DNA from: Tieghemiomyces parasiticus | Taxonomy: Eukaryota; Kickxellomycota; Dimargaritomycetes; Dimargaritales; Dimargaritaceae | Assembly: GCA_027575765.1 (NCBI GenBank) | Contig: JANBPT010000112.1 | Span: 1-64,000 of the forward strand | Direction of reading: 5' to 3' | DNA: 64,000 nt | Part shown: positions 41,969 through 52,459 of the stretch, one piece after another | Numbering within the stretch: the first letter of the stretch is position 1 | Layout of the letters: each line of letters opens with the position of its first letter | Made by a program: the position numbers and the translations under genes | Notes under the pieces: generated by a model | Told to the model about the DNA's origin: nothing | Databases searched by the model: none | Seen by the model: the letters and a program-made list of their open reading frames with translations, nothing else

Positions 41969-42901
41969 ATGCAGATCCGCGTCGAGAAGCGGAGCAAGAA
42001 GTCCACCGACGGCACCGCTGAAAGGGCCTCCCGTGGCCCGTTCCCGCTGTCCCTGGAGCTGTCGGACGATGCCTCCGTCCAGGAACTCAAGGCTGCCATC
42101 GCCAAGCAGGCCCCGAAGCTCACCCCGGAACGCCAGCGCCTGACGCTGGACGGCCAGGCCCTCCTGAACGACCGCAGATCGCTAACCGACGCCGGACTGC
42201 GCGCGGGGTCGGTGGTTCAGGTGAAGGATCTGGGCCCGCAGGTGGGTTGGCGCACTACGTTCATTTGTGAGTACGCCGGACCGCTTCTGGCCAACCCGCT
42301 CTTCTACCTCTTCTCGCGTACGGTCTACGGGGTGGATTTTACCCACAGCTCGCTGCAGACGCTGGCCCTGATCATGTTCGAGGCGCACTTTGTGAAGCGT
42401 TTGTACGAGACGGTGTTTGTGCACAAGTTCAGCAACGGCACCATGCCCCTGTTGAATCTGGTCAAGAATACGGCCTACTACACCCTGCTGGCCGGTGTCA
42501 GCGTGGGGTTCTGGGTGTACGGGCCTTGGTACGGTGCTCACGACGCGCGTAGCGTGCGTTCCCCTTTCGAGACCTACTTGGCCGTGGGTCTATTCGTGTT
42601 TGCCGAGGTGTCCAACTACGTGACCCATGCCAACCTGAGCAACCTCCGTCCGCCTGGCACCCGTGTCCGCAAAATTCCCCATGGGTACGGCTTCGATCTG
42701 GTGAGCTGCCCCAACTACACCTTTGAGATTTTGGCTTGGGTGGCCTTTACCTATTACACCCGCAGCCTCGCCGCTCTGGCCTTCACGTTGGCCGGCGCCG
42801 GCCAGATGTACGTGTGGGCCGTCAAGAAGCACCGCAACTACCGCCGCGAGTTCCCCGACTACCCCAAGAATCGCAAGGCCCTGATCCCGTTCCTTTTGTA
42901 G
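41969..42901 (+). CDS. TSC13: Very-long-chain trans-2-enoyl-CoA reductase Tsc13
   Basis: ATG 41969 gives 310 residues, the same length as the yeast enzyme. Tsc13/TECR performs the last step of each elongation cycle of very-long-chain fatty acids in the ER, feeding sphingolipid synthesis. The N-terminus (1-87) is the ubiquitin-like domain usual for this family (SLELSDDASVQELKAAI). The steroid-5-alpha-reductase-type membrane domain follows, with about six hydrophobic helices. EAHFVKRLYETVFVHKFS places Lys143 at the conserved active-site Lys. GYGFDLVSCPNYTFEI places Tyr250 at the catalytic Tyr (Tyr256 in yeast). The C-terminus, KNRKALIPFLL, is the conserved family ending. Confidence 0.96.
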   Translation: MQIRVEKRSKKSTDGTAERASRGPFPLSLELSDDASVQELKAAIAKQAPKLTPERQRLTLDGQALLNDRRSLTDAGLRAGSVVQVKDLGPQVGWRTTFICEYAGPLLANPLFYLFSRTVYGVDFTHSSLQTLALIMFEAHFVKRLYETVFVHKFSNGTMPLLNLVKNTAYYTLLAGVSVGFWVYGPWYGAHDARSVRSPFETYLAVGLFVFAEVSNYVTHANLSNLRPPGTRVRKIPHGYGFDLVSCPNYTFEILAWVAFTYYTRSLAALAFTLAGAGQMYVWAVKKHRNYRREFPDYPKNRKALIPFLL

Positions 42902-43632
42902 GTCTCAGTGGGCCGTGTCGTCCCTTTGACTTTCTTTGGTTGTATCTCCTCTCTAGTTTTCTGCGTAGGGGATTTATTCTGCCGTACCCTTTTGCACCAC
43001 CTAATTAAACTTACTATGTGTATCGTGTGCGGAATCCGGCAGTGATGCACGCCGGCGGGCTTTGGTTAGCGAGGTGGCCGGGTCTGAAATAGTCACTACG
43101 TCATATACCTCCGGTTTTGGATCAACAAGGCCGTGGTGGTGGGCCCAATAGTACCCAAAGCACGTTCCAAGTGACGGATGCACCTAGGGGCAAGACAAGA
43201 CCTGCCAACCAGCCTATAGCAGTCCTATCGGTTCCCGGCGGCGAAACTGAGGTTGCGCGTTTCGACGATCGCCCGCCAAGCCAGTGGATAAGTAGTTCAC
43301 CTGCCTTGGCGCCGGACCGCTTTTCACATCCTTCCTCGCTCGTCTAGCATAGTTAACATTATTTCGATTCTCCGTGGTTGAAGTAATGGCCGGTCCCCGT
43401 TTTTACTTACTTGATTTTTCCACTTGTGTTCATTCCTCATCGCAATACTAACCATATTCTCACTATCCTGTTTGTACAAGCGCGTCACACGTATAGTTAT
43501 CTTGCTTAACCGCGACACGTCCTTGTGGAATCGTCGTATCTTTTTACTGCACCGTTGGTGTTGCAACCCATCTCCCCATCTCAATACATCGCACTTCAAC
43601 TGACTAACATAGTGATTAAACTGATAGCAGCC
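42902..43632. other. Intergenic region between TSC13 and MPE1
   Basis: About 730 bases with no convincing ORF. The MPE1 frame extends upstream to 43525 but starts with family sequence only at ATG 43633. Confidence 0.55.
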
Positions 43633-45336
43633 ATGTCGCAGGTCCACTACAAGTTTAAGGCTGCCAAAGACTACTCATCCATCGTCTTCGATGGCCTTGC
43701 CATTTCCGCCTTCGACCTCAAACAGGAAATCCTCAAGGCCAACAAGCTGAACCCGGAAAGTTTCGACCTTGTACTGAGCAACGCCCAGACCAACGATGAG
43801 TACGCAGAAGACAACTCCCTGATCCCGCGCAACACGTCAGTGTTTGTCCGCCGGATCCCGGGCAAACCCGGTAAGAGCGGCCTGACCGGCGCCCCCGCCG
43901 CCACTACCAACAGCTTCAGCAGCGGCCCTAATAGCGGCAGCGGAGGTGGCGGTGGAGGCTACACGTCAGCAGCCAGCCGGTCGTATGGCGGATCGGGCAC
44001 GGGCGCCAACGCCCCAATAAAGGACCAAAGTGCACCCGCGGCCTCGACCGGCTCACGCTATGGCGCCCCACCAGCGCTCACCGAGGATGAGCAGATCCAA
44101 CAGATGTTTCAGCAGTCCTCGCAGCAGTGGGAGCAGCAGGCCGAAGAACTTGCCACCAACCACATGCGCAACACCCGGTACCGACCGCAGGCGCGTGCGT
44201 CTGCCGCCCCTTATCAAGTTCCCGCCAGCACCCGGCCGCTCCCGCCCAGCTACGTGTGCCACCGCTGCGGCCAGAAGGGTCACTGGATCCGGGACTGCCC
44301 CTCTGCTGCCGATAAGAACGGGCCCCAGAAAAGGTTCAGCCGGACCACGGGGATTCCCAAGAGCTTCCTCCAGAAGGTGGATTCTCTCCCGGACGACCGC
44401 GGTGCCATGGTCACCGACGACGGCGAAATGGTCGTGGCTCAGGCCAATGACGCCGCCTGGCAGAAAGCGCAAAAGTATGCCCAGCACAGCGTGGCCACTG
44501 AGGACGCCCTCGAAGGTATCAGCGTCCCGGTGGACCTCGCCTGCTCCCTCTGCCACCGGCTCCTACGCGATGCCATGACCACACCGTGCTGCCAGGCCGC
44601 TTTTTGTGACGAGTGCATCACCCGTGCCCTCCTCGACCGTGACCCTGAACGTCACTTCACCTGTCCATCGTGTAGACAGACTGGAATCGTACCCGATATG
44701 TTGCAGCCCCACCCCGACCTGCGCCAACGCGTTGAGCGCCACATTCGCCAGTGGGTTACCAGCCGTGGCCGCTCAGACTCGACGGAGCCCACCGACTCCA
44801 GGCCCGCGACTTCCGAAGGGGGTAGTGGTGGCAACGGTAACCGAACGGGTAGGCAGCGCAGCCGCTTTGACCGGCCGGGTAAGCCTAGCACTCAATCTGA
44901 CCAGGGCAACCGTCGCATCGAGGTATTCGGCGCATCTTCCAACGCCCCCATGTACCCTCCTTCTCACCAGTCATCTTTCGGACCCGGCGGCTACCGCCCA
45001 CCGTACCAACCGCAACCAGGGTACGGTAACCCCCATATGGGTTACGGTCGCCCACCATACCCTGGCTCCGCCGGGTACCCGATGGGTGCTGGCATGCCGA
45101 TGAATATGGGCCACGTGCCACATAATTACGGTGACTTCACTAACCATAACGCACCATACCAGGCGAATCGGCACAGCAATGGCGGTGGTTATGGCCCGGG
45201 CTCAGGAAAGCAGTACGGCCAGGCCAACAATCCAGGCTACGGTGGCGAGGCTCCGCCTGAAAACCGGCCAGGTAGTAACGGAAATGACCGCCGTCCTTCG
45301 TCGCGGTCGCGGTCTCCAGGATCACGTAGGCACTGA
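43633..45336 (+). CDS. MPE1: Mpe1/RBBP6-type subunit of the cleavage and polyadenylation factor
   Basis: This intronless 567-residue protein has the three diagnostic domains in order. The DWNN ubiquitin-like domain (about 3-77) starts VHYKFKAAKDYSSIVFDG. A CCHC zinc knuckle lies at 209-222 (CHRCGQKGHWIRDC). A RING/U-box-like domain at about 304-350 has the pattern CSLC...CCQAAFCDECI...CPSC. A Gly-rich linker follows the DWNN domain. The C-terminal 200 residues are Gly/Tyr/Pro-rich and disordered, ending in an Arg/Ser tail that suggests RNA binding. In yeast Mpe1 activates the CPF nuclease and polymerase modules in mRNA 3'-end formation. A yeast-like short form is indicated: there is no p53- or Rb-binding extension as in animal RBBP6. 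Confidence 0.95.
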   Translation: MSQVHYKFKAAKDYSSIVFDGLAISAFDLKQEILKANKLNPESFDLVLSNAQTNDEYAEDNSLIPRNTSVFVRRIPGKPGKSGLTGAPAATTNSFSSGPNSGSGGGGGGYTSAASRSYGGSGTGANAPIKDQSAPAASTGSRYGAPPALTEDEQIQQMFQQSSQQWEQQAEELATNHMRNTRYRPQARASAAPYQVPASTRPLPPSYVCHRCGQKGHWIRDCPSAADKNGPQKRFSRTTGIPKSFLQKVDSLPDDRGAMVTDDGEMVVAQANDAAWQKAQKYAQHSVATEDALEGISVPVDLACSLCHRLLRDAMTTPCCQAAFCDECITRALLDRDPERHFTCPSCRQTGIVPDMLQPHPDLRQRVERHIRQWVTSRGRSDSTEPTDSRPATSEGGSGGNGNRTGRQRSRFDRPGKPSTQSDQGNRRIEVFGASSNAPMYPPSHQSSFGPGGYRPPYQPQPGYGNPHMGYGRPPYPGSAGYPMGAGMPMNMGHVPHNYGDFTNHNAPYQANRHSNGGGYGPGSGKQYGQANNPGYGGEAPPENRPGSNGNDRRPSSRSRSPGSRRH

Positions 45337-45698
45337 CCGATGGTGAAACTCTGATCACCTTTTGGAACAGGTAAATGGTAACGCTTTGATAAATACATTG
45401 TTTAAATAAGAGTATGATACATACAACATTACATTGAGTAGAGAGAAAACGGAGATAATGGTAATGAGGCTTACAGAAAGAAGAAAAATATTTAAGATAA
45501 TCCCATTTGGAGATCGGAGTAGATAGGTAAAGATCCGGAAATAGAGTGAATATATGGCACAAACTGAACAATTATGGATGGCCGACCGGAAATGAAGGTC
45601 AGGTGAGTACCATCAAGCGAGATAAAGTAGGGGAGTAAAAAAAAGTGAGTGGTCAAAAAGAAAAAAATAGAGGGGGCGCCAGTGTACTATACTCGTTT
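45337..45698. other. Convergent intergenic region
   Basis: An AT-rich 360-base stretch between the stops of MPE1 (plus) and the SANT-like gene (minus). A-rich runs on both strands probably serve 3'-end formation. No gene is seen. Confidence 0.55.
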
Positions 45699-47087
45699 TT
45701 AAAGACGGTGCACCTTGCAGAGAAGGGCAAGACCAGCCCGCAGCTCTTTAGCAGTATCATCAGCGCGACGCTTTTGCCGCTCGTGGAACTCGGCCGACTC
45801 TCGTTGGGCGGCAAGGGCCGACTCCATACGAGCGCGGATATCGGCGACGACGGACGGGTTAGCAGGGGCGTCCAGGAGTGGAGAGGCATCTGCCACGGTG
45901 TGCTCCGTGATACGCGGGAGGCGGCCCACGCAACCCGTACGTTCAGAGCTGATGGGCGGCATCAAGCAGTTGATAGTCGCACCGTTGGCAGGAGCGATGG
46001 GCAGGTGGGTCGGAGTAATGGGTTCCAGCATGGAGCTACGGCGGGAGGACGAGGGCGAGGAAGCAGTCGACGAGGAGGTCGACGGAGCGGTGGCCAGGTA
46101 GTGGGGAGAGGGCGAGGTGGTGGTGGTCGGGACGGTGGCCCTGGCTGCTGGGATATCGAGGGCAGAGAGTGCAGAAGTGGCAGAGAAGCGGTACCGCCGG
46201 GGCTCGACCGGGGAGGACGAACCCGGACGGGAACCGTAGGGGCGCGGGCCGTGGCCGTGGACGTGTGGGTAGCTAGGGTACGGTAGGCGCGTGTAAGGGG
46301 TGGGTTGGCCCAGAGAATACTTGCGCGCGTAGCCGCCACCGTGGCGGGCATGGGGCTCGAGAATGTTCGGAAGACTGCCCATAGTACGTCTAGGGTACAA
46401 GGCACGCCGCCCAACTTCGTGTCCGACCGGACGCGGGGCGCCAGTGGGGATAGAGAGGGTGTCAGTCGGCGGGTGAGGCGACTCCGCGCGGTGGGGAGCT
46501 TGGCCTGGGGTAAGTTTGGGGCCCTGCAGGCCTGTATTAGTGGCGGCGTTGGCCATGGCATTGGCGATTGGCGCGGTCTTGGCGTTCTGTTCGTAAACGT
46601 GTTCTTTTTCGAGGATCACCTTGAGCAGGTCGTAAAATTCGAATGATGTGCGGAGGGTAACCTCAGACTGCCGCATGGATGCGGCGTTGGTGAGGATGCG
46701 GTGGTATTTCTTTTTAAGGTCGCGTACCTGCTGCTTGATTTGAGATACTTCCCAGACCCGGCCACACTTGCGGAGGAGGGTCTGCGAAATAACGCGCCAG
46801 TGCTCCTCGTGGTTGGTCATTTGCGGCATGTATATGAGAACCTGTTCGAGAAGGGTTTTCTTCTCGGTGAAGTTCCAGTTGGGGCTCCGTGTTGTTCTAG
46901 CCTTCTCGGCAGCCGCTTCCGCCTCGGCCTTGGTTGTGACTGCGGAGGATGGACCTGGCGCCGGGACCGCAACGGCAACGGGGGAGGTGGTGGATTCTTT
47001 TGTAGACAAGGCCAACGAGTCGATCGGGCGGGCGGGCTCCGAGAAAGTATGGGGCGGAGCCATTGCGAGGGCAGCGGCTACGGACAT
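45699..47087 (-). CDS. Myb/SANT-like DNA-binding protein 1
   Basis: This intronless ORF encodes 462 residues. A Myb/SANT-like or trihelix-type DNA-binding domain lies at about 68-165: three Trp/aromatic-spaced helices with SPNWNFTEKKTLLEQVLIY, HWRVISQTL and SQIKQQVRDLKKKYHRI, followed by a fourth helix, FEFYDLLKVILEKEH. The middle (about 175-400) is low complexity, rich in Pro, His, Ser and Thr. The C-terminal 60 residues form a charged helix (RARMESALAAQRESAEFHERQ) suited to oligomerisation. It is probably a nuclear transcription regulator; the target is unknown. Some transposase-derived genes have such domains, but no transposase or inverted repeats are nearby. The layout recurs in the gene at 60843-62105. 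Confidence 0.8.
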   Translation of the reverse strand: MSVAAALAMAPPHTFSEPARPIDSLALSTKESTTSPVAVAVPAPGPSSAVTTKAEAEAAAEKARTTRSPNWNFTEKKTLLEQVLIYMPQMTNHEEHWRVISQTLLRKCGRVWEVSQIKQQVRDLKKKYHRILTNAASMRQSEVTLRTSFEFYDLLKVILEKEHVYEQNAKTAPIANAMANAATNTGLQGPKLTPGQAPHRAESPHPPTDTLSIPTGAPRPVGHEVGRRALYPRRTMGSLPNILEPHARHGGGYARKYSLGQPTPYTRLPYPSYPHVHGHGPRPYGSRPGSSSPVEPRRYRFSATSALSALDIPAARATVPTTTTSPSPHYLATAPSTSSSTASSPSSSRRSSMLEPITPTHLPIAPANGATINCLMPPISSERTGCVGRLPRITEHTVADASPLLDAPANPSVVADIRARMESALAAQRESAEFHERQKRRADDTAKELRAGLALLCKVHRL

Positions 47088-50000
47088 GGTGAAAAAAGTA
47101 TGAGGAGTAAAGACAAAAGGGGGAGCAATGAAAGCTTGTTAGACGTGGAAGAAAGTGAGGCAGTATGGGAGAAGTGGCTGCAAAGCAGATGTGGCGCACG
47201 GTTCGTATATAAGTATGCACAAGGCACGTAGGAGAAGAGTCAGGGTGAGCAATTGGGAGGGTTTATGGTGGTGGTGAGTGCTGGCACTGTACAAGTGGTG
47301 AATTCATCAGAGGGTAGGACTATGGTGGGTTTATATAATAGAAGGGTCCTATCTGGAAGGGATGCCATACGACCCAGATCTACCTTCAGCCCACCAAGTC
47401 CGTTGCGTTCCTTCACTGGCGTCCCCACCGTGGTCCCGTCCATAATGGGCGAGAAAAACGAACTGGCGGTTCGGCTGGAGGAGAGGGCCGAGGGAAGGGA
47501 TAGACGTGGATTGGAGGGGGATGATAGGAGCTGTGCAGGGTGGGGTGGGGCGGGGTTGGCCGCCAAACGATTATTGGTCATGATGCGGGGGAAAAAACGC
47601 AGCTGCTGCAAATAGAGAGGGCTATCGCCGTCCACCCTCCCCTTTACAGTAACTCTCCTAGCTTGATGTGACGTACAGAGGAGACCTAAGTCCGTTCTTG
47701 AGTGTATGGCCTCTCCTCGCGAGGTTCCAACGCGGTCAGGATTATCCTGGCGATAGCCAACGTGCTATCGCAAAGACATTCTACAGCAGGCACTATTCAA
47801 ACTGGCCTAAGCCGATCGTGTCTTCTTTTTCTCAGATCCTCGCGTCGCTCGGTCCCACCCAGCTACGTTAGCATCGGCCTGAGAGAGTTAGGCTCCGGGG
47901 CTTCGTCGCGACCCCGACCACATTAACCCCACGTTTCCAACTTAAGGTCATTGACTAGCAAGCAATTCCGGCTTGTGAGATTTACGGCTCGGCCGAGGAT
48001 GAAATTCTGGGGCCAAAAGCGGTGTTTGGAAGAGGGCAGTGCGTTGTGACGAGAAAAAAAAAAGATGCTTCGGATGGATCCGGTTTGTCAGCGTCTTGAG
48101 ACAGGAGTATATGAGTGAAATGTATGGTTGGCCATCTATTGGCCCATAAAACTACACAAGGGGACGACCCAGTTACTGAATAGCACCACCTCCCAGGATA
48201 TCTCCCCGTCCCTCCCTCGTCTTCTGGAAAAAGGCTACGTTGGTCGATTGCCGACCGTTTAGCGTCCACGTATGGACACGTCACTGTGATGGTTACAATG
48301 CTACCAATTATTCCTCGGCATCTTCCTTGTTGACTTTATAGTGTATACCACATGTGTCGGTTAAAGGTTACGCTCAAGCCGAGCTGCCGTCGATAGCCGC
48401 CGGTAATGACCAGAGGAGGGAAATTCTTGGCGAAGCCCGCGTTCGTTAAGGTTCACTGAATGGTCGCAATACGAACCACCTCCGCCCTGTCCTGAGAGCC
48501 GTAAGAGGAGTAATTGGCCCCACATGCACTTAGTCGCGTACAAGTCTGGCAACCCCGTCTTGCGACTTGCCCTCTCGCATTTCCCACCCACGCCTGGCTA
48601 TTACTCGCCTTTCCCTCCAATAATCTGCCCTCATTGGCCGTTGGTTATTCGTAAGCGACACAGTGGTGTTGACAAATGGCGGTGTCGTACCCCCTAGTTA
48701 TCTTCCAGCCACGTCAAGCCTTTTACAGTGAACGGCTTGGCAACTAACCTCGCCGCCCGCCTCCTTAAAGAGCTATCAACCCTCCATCTGAATTTACATA
48801 TGTGTTTCTACCATCCGCTTTTTTAGTGCGTACCCTGGCACTGACTACCCCATGCACGGGACGGAGACCTCCTCTCCCGGAAATGACGAATGAAAGCGGA
48901 TGAACAGGTGTAGAATTGGGCGGAAAAGACAGGAATGTTGTTGAAAAGTTTCGTTGGATTCACAAGTTCGACAAAGGGCTGCTGGGCTGACTTATTTAGG
49001 GTCATCACAGGTGTGTAGGTTGGCCCTGATCGCAAGCTTGGCTAGATAAATAAATGCCACCCGTTACCAAACGAAAGGGGATGGGCGGACACGCCAGTAA
49101 CGCCGATAAATGATTGACACCTGCTGTACAACACAATTTCCCAGATTACTAATCACTATTAACAGTAATAATTCCGACTCCCCATTTATTTAGACATCCT
49201 CTATTCCTCATCCCTTCCAATGCAACGCCGTCACCTATCCTGGCAGCGCCCCATTGAGCCTTCATGTCGGAAATAGGCCTCTTTCTTCCCTCCATTGCCT
49301 CCCGCTTGGTAATCGGTGGCTGAATGCTCTATAGTCAACGATATCGGGCTACCGCCTCGATAGACGGCCCCTAAGTCCCCCTCACTGCCCACCTCCTTCA
49401 TCTTGTTCCAAGCCCTTTGCTGGAAACATAGAAAGTAACGTTTTACATTGACCAAAAGTGATTCCCGCTTGATTTTCGAGCTCAGAATGATCACGGTACT
49501 GCATTTGTACGAGCTACCTCATCATCGGACGGCCCTGTCTTCAGTTAGCCGTTTTCGAATCGAACAGCTCGAGCTGATACGATTCTTAATGTAGATTAAG
49601 AACTGCGAAGAGGCAGTGGATTTGGCGGTGTCACTTCACCGATCGGATTGAGGAATATGCGACCAGATTGATTAACCAGCGGGATTCGCCATGAGCACCT
49701 CAAGCTGCTGCCGAGGAAGGGAAGTATGGCTAGCGAGGAGAGCATCGGGATAATGAGGTAAGGACTAAGCTGTTCTATTTTTCCGGTACCTCTCAGGGAG
49801 CGAGAGTGGAAGGAGCTAAAAGAGGGGGGGGTGCGTCTTAAAAAAGAGCACCTCGTTCCTTCATTCCTAATACGTATAGCCGAGCAATCTAGTTATTCCA
49901 AGAGTGCAGTGATTATCTGCGACTTGCGACTTCCAATAGGATCTCATTCGCTACTACCGATCATTTTGAGATAGGTGGCGCAGGTGGAAAACGTAGGGGT

Positions 50001-52459
50001 TGGTCTGAGTTATTACAGGATCGGTTATACTTGGCCATGCAAGCAAGAAACCAGCGATCCGTCGCGGTAAAAGCGGCCTAATAAGGCTCTCAAGGCATTC
50101 CGAGCAAGTGCGTAAGAAATGGAAGGCGAGCAACCGTAAACTGCCAACTGGTGAGGGTATTGAGGCGAAGTTTGCGGGCTCGGTGTGCTCCAAACGTGTT
50201 GACGGTACAAAAAACGACATGGACATCACGAGAATGGTGAGCGGGTCGCGTACCCGGAGATACCACAACCTTGATGCTGTATCTGATTTATTACTAGTTA
50301 ACCAAAAAAAAAAGTCAAATGAACACCTAACACTAACCCGACCTCACCGAATACGTCTGAATTTTGCTGTTGTGGCAGAATGGCGCCCGCTCGGTTGTCA
50401 TTGGTATTTGAAGTAGGATAGGAGTTTTAGGGCTCGGTAACCGGACATTCGTACAGTAAAAGTTGAATCGATGAGCAAGTCCTAGCGATCCTCGGCCATA
50501 GCCGGTATGGGTGGCCGATCACTAAAGCGTGCACTGGACGCGACCTCAACAGCCGAGTTGCTCTGGCTAATCGGAACCTGGATCCCCGATGAACCCTATT
50601 CCCATTCTCTACTCCCCTATACCCTTATCAGGAAATTTTCAGTCGCTCAATGCTTGGAACAGCGGGTAGTTACGCATGCTGAGGAGGCGTGGATAAATAA
50701 GTGAAGTTAATAATGGAATAACTTCTCCCTCCAGCTTATCCCCTCATGACCACCACTACGGTACGACAAAAGGACGTGATTTCTCTCAATAACCGCCAAT
50801 TTTAATAGACATCAAGAGCCCTCCTTCTCCATAATTCCGACGGCCGGCCTCCTCGTCATGGCTATTAGCCATTTCGTTCACTAACGTCGCACCGTGAGGT
50901 GTTCGTCCTGTTGAACACCACGGTCGACTGGCGATCGACCTAGGTCAACCTGCCTATTGACTGACTAGAAAAGAGGCCAGACATGACAGTGAGTATCCGT
51001 AAGAAAAGGAGTGAGGGTATGGCAGAATTTCGACAGATGAATATACTAAAGAGTTACGGTAAATACTATCTAAGGGATCAAACAGGAAGCGGTACACAAA
51101 GTCGCCCCATGTATAGCAAGCGCTAACGTCCCACCGCCATCCTCCCGCCGGCTTGTTCGTCAGCAGGTCCACTACGACCTGTTTTAGCCTCAACTTGAAT
51201 AGGTGCCATCAGAATTGAGGTATGACGCTCTCTCTCTTTCTCCTATCTCTAGCGGCGAGTCACGCCGGCGGGATTGGCCAGGTGATAGTTGAAATGACAC
51301 ATGTCCAACCCCTCCACTTTTGCCAAGGTAAGTGGACACAGAAAACTTAATCATTGGATCTAATCTCTGGTATGAACAGCGCGATATTAAAATATGTAAA
51401 CGGTGAAGGATAATCTGGTAAGCCATCATCGACCTGCGCCCGTTCTAAAAACTCTGCCAAACGGTAAGACGTATTCTTGACAGCCCACGCGTCAGGTGAT
51501 CCACCGACTCATATGCTACGGCCCAATATTAAATGCGAGAGGGCGTGTTCTATCGATCGAGCGGCGGTAAAATTCGGTCTTGTCCATCTGGCCCGGCGCA
51601 AGAGGCGTCCCCGGATAGAAGGATAGTAGGAATATCCAGCCCCGGCCCAGCCACGGTGTAACCCAAAGCCTTAGAGCGCAAGCCATCAACTCTACGACGA
51701 ATACCCACCCTTCTGAATATGCGACGCCTTTAAGGCTTTTTTTATAAAATAAAGAACTGAAGCGGAAGGTATGTCTTGTGTACTGATATGTTGTGTTGGT
51801 TGTACAGTTTTGCACATTGACACAAACAAACCTGCCCGATTCCCTCTATGGCGTATTTGTCCTGGGTATTTGGGCGTCACAGCTGAAACGCCCCCGAATC
51901 GACCACAATTCTATGGGCGCTAGGTGATGGGGACAATGGCTACGGCGCGGCAATTCGAAAAGGGTGCTCCCGATGGCAACACACCATTTACACGCTTAGA
52001 TAGCCACCGATGCGCAGGGTGAGTCTCGGTGGTAACATAGGTGAGCCTTTATGTAGGGTCTAGCGGCCCTGCTCCCACAATCTTAGCCGGAGTGTATCGC
52101 CTGCCGGTCACACTGCTAGCTAACATGTGCACCCTTCTCCTCAACCGAATGCGCAATTAGCGGTAATTCTTACCTGTTGGTCACACCGGGCGTACCAAAG
52201 TCAGGACAGTCCTTTGGTCAAGTTTTTTATGTTAGCCCTGTCACACCATTTAAAAGGCGACCTTCGCCTTGCAGGAAAGCCCTTTTACCAACCCGCCACT
52301 TCGTCATTTGCCCATTTTAGGATTAGCTTATTCCTAATGGTTAGCGAGTTTGAATCCACACCTTAACCTCCTAACGTTTTCGTTCTAACCTATAATCCGG
52401 ATTCGTCTCAAGTTAACTCTCCCCGAGCCATTCCTCTCCATATCTGGCTAGCAAGTCCC
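47088..52459. other. Gene-poor region, 5.4 kb
   Basis: No gene could be supported between the SANT-like gene and the fungalysin gene. Short ORFs (up to about 130 codons, e.g. 47240-47635 on the minus strand) lack domains, signal peptides and coding-like composition. The DNA is less GC-rich than the coding blocks. No tRNA, transposon end or long repeat was seen by eye. The first 500 bases probably hold the promoter of the minus-strand SANT-like gene, and the last 200 that of the fungalysin gene. Confidence 0.5.
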